Shown one piece after another: positions 1-5,766 of a stretch of 5,766 nt of DNA. How positions within the stretch are numbered: the first letter of the stretch is position 1; each line of letters starts with the position of its first letter. The DNA lies in contig CAIQGU010000518.1 in the NCBI GenBank assembly GCA_903871435.1, positions 1 through 5,766 of the forward strand. Reading direction: 5' to 3'. The DNA comes from an uncultured Burkholderiales bacterium. Its GTDB lineage: Bacteria > Pseudomonadota > Gammaproteobacteria > Burkholderiales > Burkholderiaceae_F. Below the pieces are notes generated by a model. That model made no database searches and was not told the origin of the DNA. It saw nothing but the letters and a program-made list of their open reading frames with translations. The position numbers were made by a program, and so were the translations under genes.

Positions 1-1
1 C

Positions 2-634
2 GCGCCGGCGGACAATCCGGAGCGTGCGGCCGCCACGCTGCGTGACGCGCTGGCCAAGCTGGGGGCCACGCTCTTTGCGTCGGGCGCCGTGGAAATTCAA
101 TGGCAGCGGCCGCGCTTCATACCGGCGTCGGCGGCCAATGCGTGGCGCCGGGAGGCGGTGGAAAAACTCGAAGCGCTGCGACTATCGAGCCTTCAGCGTT
201 TGCCCCGCGCGGCGCCCGCCGAGCCGCCGGCGCGTTACCCGGCCGACAGCCTGAGCTACCTGGGCAATGTGGCCAACCGGGAGGCCGCGGCGTTCTATGC
301 GCGCCATGGCGTGCAGGTGATCGAAGCGGCCTACGAGAGCCACCAGGAGCTGGGTGACGTCAGCCTGATGATCACCAAGCATTGCGTGCGCTGGTCGCTC
401 AGCCTTTGCCCGAAGCAGGCCAAGGGTGTGACGGGTGTGCAGGGCACCGTGCGTGCCGAACCCATGACGCTCATCAACGGCAAGGAGCGGCTCTCGCTCG
501 TTTTCGACTGCAAGGCCTGCGAGATGCATGTGGTGGGCCGCATGAAGAAATCCATACTGGCTTCCGTGCCAGCGGTGCCGGTGAGCTTCCAGCCGCGGGC
601 TATCTCCCGCTTGGCACCGCCGTCGGGGGGCTGA
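2..634 (+). CDS. rlhA: RlhA-type U32 family protein (23S rRNA C2501 hydroxylation), C-terminal part
   Basis: This frame is open from the left edge to a TGA at 632-634, giving 210 residues; the start and the catalytic U32 core lie outside the window. The first ~55 residues (ALAKLGATLFASG, then FIPASAANAWRREAVEKL) resemble the DUF3656-type region of the long YdcP/RlhA branch rather than the shorter TrhP/YegQ branch. The end carries SYLGNVANREAAAFYARHGV, ITKHC, SLCPKQ, EPMTLINGKERL and FDCKACEMHVVGRMK, typical of U32 C-termini. Four cysteines (codons at 383, 407, 509 and 518; C-X7-C and C-X2-C) could form a metal site. In E. coli, RlhA makes 5-hydroxycytidine at 23S rRNA C2501 and depends on iron-sulfur biogenesis and prephenate. 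Older annotations would say collagenase-like peptidase, but there is no evidence of proteolysis here. The U32 assignment is firm; the choice of RlhA over another U32 paralogue is likely but made on a fragment. Confidence 0.82.
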   Translation, partial: APADNPERAAATLRDALAKLGATLFASGAVEIQWQRPRFIPASAANAWRREAVEKLEALRLSSLQRLPRAAPAEPPARYPADSLSYLGNVANREAAAFYARHGVQVIEAAYESHQELGDVSLMITKHCVRWSLSLCPKQAKGVTGVQGTVRAEPMTLINGKERLSLVFDCKACEMHVVGRMKKSILASVPAVPVSFQPRAISRLAPPSGG

Positions 635-644
635 GGCCTTCTGA

Positions 645-682
645 TCTGTGCGCCGATTTCGCACAGACGCATCTTTCTCTTT
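645..682 (+). terminator. Probable intrinsic terminator of rlhA
   Basis: A perfect 8-bp stem (TCTGTGCG at 645-652 with CGCACAGA at 660-667) encloses a 7-nt loop. It is followed by a T-rich but interrupted tail (ATCTTTCTCTTT, 671-682). It begins 11 bases after the rlhA stop. The tail is not a pure T run, so termination may be partial. Confidence 0.6.
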
Positions 683-728
683 CGTTCGTGCTCGTGCGAG
701 GTTCGATCGCGCGTAGGTGGTCGCATGC

Positions 729-969
729 GAGAGGCGGCTGCCCGGTGTCCGCTTCGGCCCCTGCGGGTGCGGTCGGCCCGGTGGGCCGACTCCACTGCGC
801 TGCTCGGCACTGGGGCGCACGGCCGATCTCGCTCTGCGGCCTGCGGCCGCGCCGCTCAGACAAGCGGCCGTGAGTCAGAGGACGAAGCGCGCTGCGCGCG
901 CCGCCCCAGTACCTCCGCTGCTCGTCGCCAACCGAAGGGGCCGCTGCGGACACCGGGCAGCCGCCTCTC
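729..969. repeat. 241-bp element bounded by 24-bp perfect inverted repeats
   Basis: The segment 729-752 is the exact reverse complement of 946-969 (24 of 24). The match continues inwards after two mismatches with a further 8 bp (755-762 with 936-943), so the arms are about 38 nt with three mismatches. The arms share further islands when aligned as inverted copies, such as ACTGGGGCG at 809-817 against its complement near 902-910. The interior contains a perfect 8-bp hairpin (772-779 with 783-790), a 7-bp stem (844-850 with 864-870) and GCGCGC pairs (887-892 with 896-901). No convincing coding frame or transposase is present and no flanking target duplication is seen. It fills most of the space between the convergent rlhA and radA genes; the rest of 635-1023 holds only the rlhA terminator and a 10-nt palindrome at 721-730. 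It may be two inverted copies of a dispersed intergenic repeat, or a bidirectional transcription barrier. Confidence 0.75.
772..790. repeat. Perfect 8-bp hairpin inside the intergenic element
   Basis: GTCGGCCC (772-779) pairs with GGGCCGAC (783-790) around a 3-nt loop. It is very GC-rich and has no T tract on either side, so it is not a standard terminator. It lies in the stretch present in the left arm of the inverted-repeat element but apparently missing from the right arm. Confidence 0.6.
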
Positions 970-1023
970 TTGGCGGGCACCGGGGCACGGCGACGCTGGG
1001 CAAGTGGATGTGACCGCGCGGGG

Positions 1024-2406
1024 TCAGGCCTTGCGTAATTCTCCCAGCGCTTCGTCGACGCGCTCGACTGCCACGATCTCCAAGCCCTCGATGGGCTGGC
1101 GCGGCGCATTGGCCTTGGGAATGACCGCGCGCGAAAAACCCAGCTTGGCCGCTTCGCGCAGCCGTTCCTGGCCGCGCGGCGCGGGTCGCACCTCGCCGGC
1201 CAGCCCCACCTCGCCAAAGACCACCATGCCGCGCGGCAGCGCGCGGTTACGCAATGAGGAGCCCACGGCCAGCAGCACGGCAAGGTCGGCCGCCGGCTCC
1301 TCGATACGCACGCCACCCACGGCGTTGACGAAGACGTCCTGGTCGAAGGTTGCCACGCCCGCGTGACGGCTCAGCACCGCGAGCAGCATCGCCAGGCGCT
1401 GCGGATCGAGCCCGACGCACAGGCGGCGCGGATTGGGCACGTGCGCGGCATCGACCAGTGCCTGGATCTCGACGAGCAACGGGCGCGTGCCTTCCTGAGT
1501 TGCGAGCACGCAGGAGCCGGGAACCAGCCCACCCTTGCCGTCGGCGCCATGGTGCGACAGGAACAGCGCCGAGGGATTTGCCACCCCGCGCAGCCCACGA
1601 TCGGTCATGGCGAACACGCCGATCTCGTTGACCGCGCCAAAACGGTTCTTGATGGCGCGCACCAGCCGGAACGACGAGTGGCTATCGCCCTCGAAATAGA
1701 GCACCGTGTCGACCATGTGCTCCAGGACACGCGGTCCGGCCAGGGCACCCTCCTTGGTGACATGGCCAACCAGCACGACACAGGTGCCGCTCTGCTTGGC
1801 CAGGCGCGTGAGGGCTGCAGCGCATTCGCGTACCTGCGACACCGAGCCGGGCGCGGACCCCAGCTGCGCCGAGTACAGGGTCTGGATCGAATCGACCACC
1901 ACCACCCGTGGGCGCTCGCGTTCAATAGCCGCGACGATGCGGTCGAGGTCGATTTCGCTGGCGATGTGGAGCTGCGGAACCGTGGCCGCATCGATGCCCA
2001 GGCGCTGGGCGCGTAGCGCCACCTGGCCGACGGATTCCTCGCCGCTGACGTAGAGGGCGGGCACGCGCCCGGCCAGGGATGCCAGGGACTGCAACAGCAG
2101 CGTCGACTTGCCAATGCCCGGGTCGCCACCGATGAGTACGACGCCACCGTCGACGAGGCCGCCACCCAGAACGCGGTCAAATTCCTCGACGCCGCTGGAG
2201 ATGCGCTGCAGGTCCGTGGGCTTGACGTCACCCAGCGCCGTGACCTCGGCCGCCGGCGCGAGGCCGGCGCGCGGGCGCGGACCGCCCAGCGTGGTGGCGG
2301 CTTCAGTCAGGGTGTTCCAGGCCGCGCAATGCGGACACTGGCCCTGCCATTTGGCACTGCTGCCACCGCAGGCACTGCAGACGAAACGGGGCGCGGCGCG
2401 GCTCAT
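1024..2406 (-). CDS. radA: DNA repair protein RadA (branch-migration ATPase)
   Basis: The 460-residue product matches the usual RadA length. It has an N-terminal C4 zinc finger (Cys10, Cys13, Cys24, Cys27), a RecA-like ATPase with Walker A GGDPGIGKST (93-102) and Walker B VVVVDS (168-173), and the RadA signature KNRFG (253-257). A Lon-protease-like C-terminal domain follows (about 280-460). RadA is a cytoplasmic, DnaB-like helicase that promotes branch migration of RecA-made recombination intermediates. All key motifs are intact. The ATG is preceded by GGGGAG with a 6-base gap and places the zinc finger at the expected distance from the N-terminus. The gene lies 106 bp downstream of alr on the same strand, so co-transcription is possible. 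A 5-bp palindrome (1011-1015 with 1022-1026) spans the stop codon but lacks a U tract, and no clear terminator follows. Confidence 0.97.
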   Translation of the reverse strand: MSRAAPRFVCSACGGSSAKWQGQCPHCAAWNTLTEAATTLGGPRPRAGLAPAAEVTALGDVKPTDLQRISSGVEEFDRVLGGGLVDGGVVLIGGDPGIGKSTLLLQSLASLAGRVPALYVSGEESVGQVALRAQRLGIDAATVPQLHIASEIDLDRIVAAIERERPRVVVVDSIQTLYSAQLGSAPGSVSQVRECAAALTRLAKQSGTCVVLVGHVTKEGALAGPRVLEHMVDTVLYFEGDSHSSFRLVRAIKNRFGAVNEIGVFAMTDRGLRGVANPSALFLSHHGADGKGGLVPGSCVLATQEGTRPLLVEIQALVDAAHVPNPRRLCVGLDPQRLAMLLAVLSRHAGVATFDQDVFVNAVGGVRIEEPAADLAVLLAVGSSLRNRALPRGMVVFGEVGLAGEVRPAPRGQERLREAAKLGFSRAVIPKANAPRQPIEGLEIVAVERVDEALGELRKA

Positions 2407-2412
2407 GTTGCG

Positions 2413-2418
2413 CTCCCC
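2413..2418 (-). promoter_or_regulatory. Ribosome binding site of radA
   Basis: On the minus strand this reads GGGGAG, six bases before the ATG at 2406-2404. It supports the chosen radA start. Confidence 0.7.
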
Positions 2419-2488
2419 GTCGCGCTACACGAGACGCTATAGGGGGCACTCCATGCTGCTCTCCCTGTTGGGCCCGATGGCGCGGCAC

Positions 2489-2509
2489 CGGCCGCGGGAC
2501 CGCCGGCCG
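2489..2509 (-). other. GC-rich stem-loop just after alr
   Basis: CGGCCG at 2489-2494 can pair with CGGCCG at 2504-2509 around a 9-nt loop, 3 bases downstream of the alr stop. There is no U tract after it on the minus strand, so it may at most attenuate readthrough from alr into radA or stabilise the alr mRNA end. Short GC palindromes are common in such DNA. Confidence 0.25.
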
Positions 2510-2512
2510 CCC

Positions 2513-3625
2513 TCATGCGCCCGCCGTCGCTTCGCGCACGCGTGCGGGCAGGCGGCTCAGCAATTCGTACCCCACGGTGCCGACGCGTTGCGCGACCTCG
2601 TCGACGGAGATGTTGGGCCCCCACAATTCGACCGGACTGCCCACGACGGCGTCGGGTACCTCGGTGAGGTCGACGGTCAACATATCCATGGAGACGCGGC
2701 CCACCAGTGGTGCCCGGCAGCCGCCCACCCAGACCGGCATGCCCTCGGGAGCGGTGCGCGGGTAACCGTCGGCGTAGCCGCAGGTGACCACGCCGATGCG
2801 GCTGCGCCGGGCGGCGGTCCAGCGGCTGCCATAACCCACCGTTTCTCCGGGGGCGAGCTCGCGCAGCGCCAGCACGCGCGCCTGCAACTGCATGGCCGCA
2901 CGCAGGCCCAGGCTCTCCGCCGAGGTGCCGGCAGCGGGCGAGGCGCCATACAGAGTGATGCCCGGCCGCACCGCCTCTGGGCCGCCATCCGGATGAAGGA
3001 ACAGGGCAGCGGAATTGGAAATACTCCATGCTCCACGCCAGTCGGGCGCCAGTGCGTGCAGCGCGGCGCGCTGGCCCCGCACGGTGGGCCCAGGCAACTG
3101 CTCTTGATCAGCGTTGGCCAGATGGGTCATGAGGGCCACGACCTGCACCTGCGGCAACGCGGCAACGCGCGCGCGCACCGCGTTGGCCTGCCCGGCGGGA
3201 AATCCCAGGCGGTTCATGCCGGTATCGAACTTGAGGTAGATGCTGACGCGCCGGTCGGCTGGCAGGTGTTCGAGCATGGCGAGCTGGTCTTCGCAGTGGA
3301 CGACAACCGTGAGATCGAGCGCATCGACGACAGCGAAATCGCGCATCTCGAAGACGCCCTCGAGCAACAGGATGGGTTTGCGCCAGCCGGCGTCGCGCGC
3401 CCGCTGCGCCTCGTCGGCTTCGAGCAGGGCGAGGCCGTCGGCAGCGCCAAACGCGCGCACGGCGTTTTCTATGCCGTGGCGGTAGGCGTTGGCTTTGACC
3501 ACGGCCCAGATCGGGCGTGAGCCGGCGCGGGCGCGCGCCTGGGCAAGGTTGTGCGCGAGCGCGGACAGGTCGACCAGCGCCTGCAGGGGACGGGACGAAG
3601 ACGGGGAAGGGGGAATACGCGCCAC
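2513..3625 (-). CDS. alr: Alanine racemase (PLP-dependent)
   Basis: Alr interconverts L- and D-alanine in the cytoplasm and supplies D-Ala for peptidoglycan. From the GTG at 3625 the product is 370 residues, normal for the family. The PLP lysine is Lys44 in AVVKANAY. KFDTGMNRLG (132-141) holds the lysine that is carbamylated in several Alr enzymes and the arginine near the pyridine ring. SNSAA (203-207) and RPGITLYG (220-227) follow. The second catalytic base is Tyr265 in GYGSRW, and GYADGYPR (283-290) and GRVSMDM (309-315) complete the active site. The frame stays open upstream to an ATG at 3748, but those 41 extra residues are low-complexity and run through the promoter region, whereas the GTG has AAGGA eight bases before it. 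One oddity is Arg49, where the consensus AYGHG has Gly. Gene context does not separate biosynthetic Alr from catabolic DadX, but no dadA is adjacent. Confidence 0.95.
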   Translation of the reverse strand: MARIPPSPSSSRPLQALVDLSALAHNLAQARARAGSRPIWAVVKANAYRHGIENAVRAFGAADGLALLEADEAQRARDAGWRKPILLLEGVFEMRDFAVVDALDLTVVVHCEDQLAMLEHLPADRRVSIYLKFDTGMNRLGFPAGQANAVRARVAALPQVQVVALMTHLANADQEQLPGPTVRGQRAALHALAPDWRGAWSISNSAALFLHPDGGPEAVRPGITLYGASPAAGTSAESLGLRAAMQLQARVLALRELAPGETVGYGSRWTAARRSRIGVVTCGYADGYPRTAPEGMPVWVGGCRAPLVGRVSMDMLTVDLTEVPDAVVGSPVELWGPNISVDEVAQRVGTVGYELLSRLPARVREATAGA

Positions 3626-3633
3626 CGGTGCAA

Positions 3634-3638
3634 TCCTT
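3634..3638 (-). promoter_or_regulatory. Ribosome binding site deciding the GTG start of alr
   Basis: The minus strand reads AAGGA eight bases upstream of the GTG at 3625-3623. This favours a 370-residue Alr over the 411-residue ATG alternative at 3748. Confidence 0.65.
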
Positions 3639-3731
3639 GGGAAGACCCCTGAAGAATAGCCCCAGTTGCCAGCCGCTGGCGGGCGCGCCGCAGCAGCGCT
3701 CCGCCTACGGTACATGCGGACGGCCGCGCGT

Positions 3732-3761
3732 GTTATAAATCGCGCCACCCTGGATACGCAA
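3732..3761 (-). promoter_or_regulatory. Candidate alr promoter
   Basis: On the minus strand TTGCGT (3761-3756) is followed after 18 bases by TATAAC (3737-3732). This is a fair sigma70-type pair and would give a 5' leader of about 100 bases. The AT-rich patch stands out in GC-rich surroundings. The -35 box matches the consensus at only three of six positions. Confidence 0.4.
3734..3739 (+). promoter_or_regulatory. Candidate -10 box for lplT
   Basis: TATAAA on the + strand lies about 70 bases before the lplT ATG. No convincing -35 hexamer is seen 16-18 bases upstream. It overlaps the candidate alr -10 box on the other strand, so one AT-rich patch may serve both directions or only one. Confidence 0.35.
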
Positions 3762-3767
3762 CCGTTG

Positions 3768-3794
3768 TCCTCCCCCCCTCCCCCTTCCTATTCC
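3768..3794 (+). other. Pyrimidine tract with C7 and C5 runs upstream of lplT
   Basis: Positions 3768-3789 are 22 consecutive pyrimidines, including seven C (3772-3778) and five C (3780-3784). After one A, TTCC follows. The tract lies in the presumed lplT leader, 17 bases before the ATG. It leaves no Shine-Dalgarno-like sequence before the start. The complementary strand is G-rich. Confidence 0.6.
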
Positions 3795-3811
3795 GCTGGC
3801 GGCCGCGCCCG

Positions 3812-5167
3812 ATGAACCGCGCTTTCTATACGGTCATGGCAGCGCAGTTCTTTTCATCGCTGGCCGATAACGCGATGCTCATCGCCGCCCTGGCGCTGCT
3901 GCAGGAAATGCAAGCGCCGGATGCCACCCGGCCCATGCTCAAGTTGTTTTTTTTCGTCTCCTATGTCGCCCTCGCGGCCTTTGTCGGTCCCTTCGCCGAC
4001 TCCCGGCCCAAGGGCCGCGTGATGTTCTACACCAACGGCATCAAGTGCGCCGGCGGCGCTCTCATGCTCTTTGGCTTCCATCCGCTGCTCGCCTACGCCG
4101 TCATCGGCTTTGGCGCTGCTTCGTATTCGCCGGCCAAATACGGCATCGTGACCGAACTGCTGCCACCGGAAAAGCTCGTGGCCGCCAACGGCTGGATAGA
4201 GACGCTAACCGTAGGTTCCATAGTCCTGGGGACCTCGGTGGGAGGGCTGCTGGTTTCGACCCGCGTCAGCTCGGTGCTGGTCGGCTTCCTGCACCTGCCG
4301 CTGGGTCTGCACTTGAGCGCCAGCCAGGCTGCCATCGGCCTCATCGGCCTGCTCTATGCGCTGGCAGCGGGTATCAACCTGCTCATACCGGACACCGGCG
4401 TGCGCTACGTGCAGCCCCAGCGTTCTCCTGCCATGCTGCTGCGCAACTTCGCGTTCTGCGTGAAGACCCTCTGGAGCGACCGGCTCGGGCAGATCTCGCT
4501 GGCGGTCACGACCCTGTTCTGGGGCGCGGGGGCCACCTTGCAACTACTGGTGATCGCATGGTCGCAGCACGCTCTGGGGATGGGGCTGTCGAAGGCGGCA
4601 GTCCTGCAATCGGTGACCGCCATCGGTGTCGCGCTCGGCGCGGTCATCGCGGCGCTGCGGGTGTCGCTGCGCCAGTCGTTCCGAGTGCTGCCCTACGGGA
4701 TTGCCATGGGACTGGTGGTCGTGGCCATTGCCCTCGTGGACTTTCGCATTTTCCCGCCCGGCGGCCTCACGATCGGCACCGTGACCATCGGCTGGGCTAC
4801 CCTGGTGGCAGCGGGGCTGATGATGCTCATCGGCGCACTGGCGGGGTACTTCATCGTACCGATGAACGCCCTGCTGCAGCACCGCGGCTACGTGCTGCTA
4901 TCGGCCGGCAATTCGATCGCCGTGCAGAACTTCAACGAGAACCTGGGCATCCTGTTCATGCTTGCGGCCTACACACTGCTCATCATGGCCGGCGTAACGG
5001 TCAAGTTCACCATGATCATCTTCGGGCTCTTCGTGTCCAGCGCCATGGCGCTGGTAATACTTCGGCATCGCAGCAACCAGCGCGCTTTCGACGCGGTGGC
5101 GCTGATCGGTGATACGAATCACGGTGTCGCCACGGAGATTGCCGCCGGTGGCGCCAGCAAGTCATAG
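3812..5167 (+). CDS. lplT: Lysophospholipid transporter LplT (MFS)
   Basis: The 451-residue protein is strongly hydrophobic with about 12 membrane segments. It matches LplT motifs along its length: AQFFSSLADNAML (11-23), VGPFADSRPKGRVM (58-71, the MFS loop 2-3 motif), GAASYSPAKYGI (101-112), TLFWGAGATL (234-243), VPMNALLQHRG (349-359) and AGNSIAVQNFNEN (365-377). LplT flips lysophospholipids such as lyso-PE inward across the inner membrane for re-acylation by Aas. The protein is longer than E. coli LplT (397), with extra residues near 150-170 and a polar tail after about 418. The aas acyltransferase gene, next to lplT in enterobacteria, is not here. The start has no clear Shine-Dalgarno, but homology begins directly after it. 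A run of eight T (3947-3954) encodes Phe46-Phe48. The last 49 bases overlap the opposing glycosylase gene. Confidence 0.95.
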   Translation: MNRAFYTVMAAQFFSSLADNAMLIAALALLQEMQAPDATRPMLKLFFFVSYVALAAFVGPFADSRPKGRVMFYTNGIKCAGGALMLFGFHPLLAYAVIGFGAASYSPAKYGIVTELLPPEKLVAANGWIETLTVGSIVLGTSVGGLLVSTRVSSVLVGFLHLPLGLHLSASQAAIGLIGLLYALAAGINLLIPDTGVRYVQPQRSPAMLLRNFAFCVKTLWSDRLGQISLAVTTLFWGAGATLQLLVIAWSQHALGMGLSKAAVLQSVTAIGVALGAVIAALRVSLRQSFRVLPYGIAMGLVVVAIALVDFRIFPPGGLTIGTVTIGWATLVAAGLMMLIGALAGYFIVPMNALLQHRGYVLLSAGNSIAVQNFNENLGILFMLAAYTLLIMAGVTVKFTMIIFGLFVSSAMALVILRHRSNQRAFDAVALIGDTNHGVATEIAAGGASKS

Positions 5168-5766
5168 GTATCCCGGGCCAGCAGCAGATCTTCCCAGGCC
5201 CTTGCCTTCTCGGCAAGATTGCGCAGCAGGTAGGAAGGGTGGTACGTGACGATGGCCGGCACGCGCAAGCTGCCGGCACCATCGTCCACGACGACCTCGT
5301 GCACGCGGCCGCGCAGGCTGGCTATGGACGCGTCCGTTCGCAGCAGCGCGTCGACGGCAAAACGCCCCAGCAACACCAGCAGGCGTGGCCGCAACAGCGC
5401 GATCTGGCGGCGCAGGTAGGGCGAGCATTGCAGCACTTCCGGGGGCTGGGGATTGCGGTTGCCCGGCGGCCGGCACTTGAGCACGTTGGCGATGTAGACG
5501 CCGTGCGCATCGGGCCGATCGCGGCCCAGGTCCACGGCGGCCAGCATGTTGTCGAGCAGACGCCCCGCCTGACCGACAAAGGGTTCGCCGCGAGCATCTT
5601 CCTCGGCGCCCGGCGCCTCGCCAACGAACATCCAGTGCGCAGTCGTGAGGCCCACGCCGAACACGGTCTGGGTGCGGGTTTCACACAAGCCGCACGCAAT
5701 ACACGCGGTTACCGCGGCTTCCAGGCTTGCCCAATCCGGCAGTTCGCTGACGGCCGACAGCGGGCC
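5119..5766 (-). CDS. Family 4 uracil-DNA glycosylase (Fe-S), 5' end outside window
   Basis: This enzyme removes uracil from DNA at the start of base excision repair. The frame is open to the right edge, giving 215 visible residues plus the TGA at 5121-5119; the true start lies beyond the window. Family 4 marks are complete: the iron-sulfur ligands by position are Cys22 and Cys25 (CIACGLC), Cys98 ([12 protein letters not shown]) and Cys114 (QCSPYL). Also present are RTQTVFGVG, the active-site motif GEAPGAEED (49-57), GEPFVGQAG and the C-terminal HPSYLLR motif (His176). A TTG at 5688 lies inside the cysteine motif and cannot be the start. A third cysteine, Cys28, sits next to the ligand pair. 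The C-terminal tail after [15 protein letters not shown] overlaps the end of lplT in antisense. In related genomes such genes often sit after rimI and tsaB, but nothing upstream is visible here. Confidence 0.95.
   Translation of the reverse strand, partial: GPLSAVSELPDWASLEAAVTACIACGLCETRTQTVFGVGLTTAHWMFVGEAPGAEEDARGEPFVGQAGRLLDNMLAAVDLGRDRPDAHGVYIANVLKCRPPGNRNPQPPEVLQCSPYLRRQIALLRPRLLVLLGRFAVDALLRTDASIASLRGRVHEVVVDDGAGSLRVPAIVTYHPSYLLRNLAEKARAWEDLLLARDTYDLLAPPAAISVATP

Noticed and set aside
600..1316. Open frames on both strands through the rlhA-radA gap
   Set aside because: They arise from GC-rich DNA with few stop codons, run into radA or rlhA in wrong frames, and the repeat hairpins explain the region better.
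2425..2450. Possible radA promoter with TATAGC as -10
   Set aside because: No acceptable -35 hexamer lies at 16-18 bases, so radA may instead be read from alr; not listed as a feature.
2108..3520. Long + strand open frame across radA and alr
   Set aside because: It is antisense to two firmly identified genes; its composition is what a GC-rich shadow frame gives, and it has no recognisable domain.
3626..3748. 41-residue N-terminal extension of Alr from the ATG at 3748
   Set aside because: It is Arg/Ala-rich, runs through the likely promoter region and would exceed normal Alr length. The GTG at 3625 has a good AAGGA site.
4045..5112. Long + strand frame inside lplT in another reading frame
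   Set aside because: It is an Arg/His/Ala-rich shadow of lplT with no domain, while the lplT frame is strongly conserved in motif content.
5201..5217. 6-bp stem (CTTGCC with GGCAAG) as lplT terminator
   Set aside because: It lies 34 bases past the lplT stop but inside the glycosylase coding region, has a short stem and no T tract; too weak to call.
5686..5688. TTG as start of the uracil-DNA glycosylase
   Set aside because: It falls within the iron-sulfur cysteine motif; the frame continues upstream with CIAC and further plausible glycosylase N-terminal sequence to the window edge.

Overview
The window is GC-rich, with dense housekeeping genes and short intergenic spaces. The protein sequences look betaproteobacterial, most likely Burkholderiales in the Alcaligenaceae (Bordetella/Achromobacter-like). 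That assignment rests on recognising the sequences by eye, not on a database search.

Layout from left to right: (1) the 3' end of a U32-family gene, best read as rlhA (23S rRNA C2501 hydroxylation), on the + strand and cut by the left edge, followed by a plausible intrinsic terminator; (2) a gene-free stretch of about 390 bp (635-1023) dominated by a 241-bp structure with a perfect 24-bp inverted repeat at its ends; (3) radA (branch-migration ATPase of recombinational repair) on the - strand; (4) alr (alanine racemase) upstream of radA on the same strand, 106 bp away and possibly co-transcribed; (5) a divergent intergenic region (3626-3811) with TATA-like boxes for both directions and a long pyrimidine tract; (6) lplT (lysophospholipid transporter, MFS) on the + strand; (7) a family 4 iron-sulfur uracil-DNA glycosylase on the - strand, cut by the right edge, whose 3' end overlaps lplT by 49 bp.

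Functionally the genes are independent core functions: rRNA modification, DNA repair (radA and the glycosylase), D-alanine supply for peptidoglycan (alr) and inner-membrane lysophospholipid recycling (lplT). I see no mobile-element genes, CRISPR array, tRNA or rRNA, and no sign of a new multi-gene system. The least ordinary features are the inverted-repeat element at 729-969, the T8 tract inside lplT, the antisense overlap of lplT with the glycosylase gene, and an Arg in place of the usual Gly beside the PLP-binding lysine of Alr.
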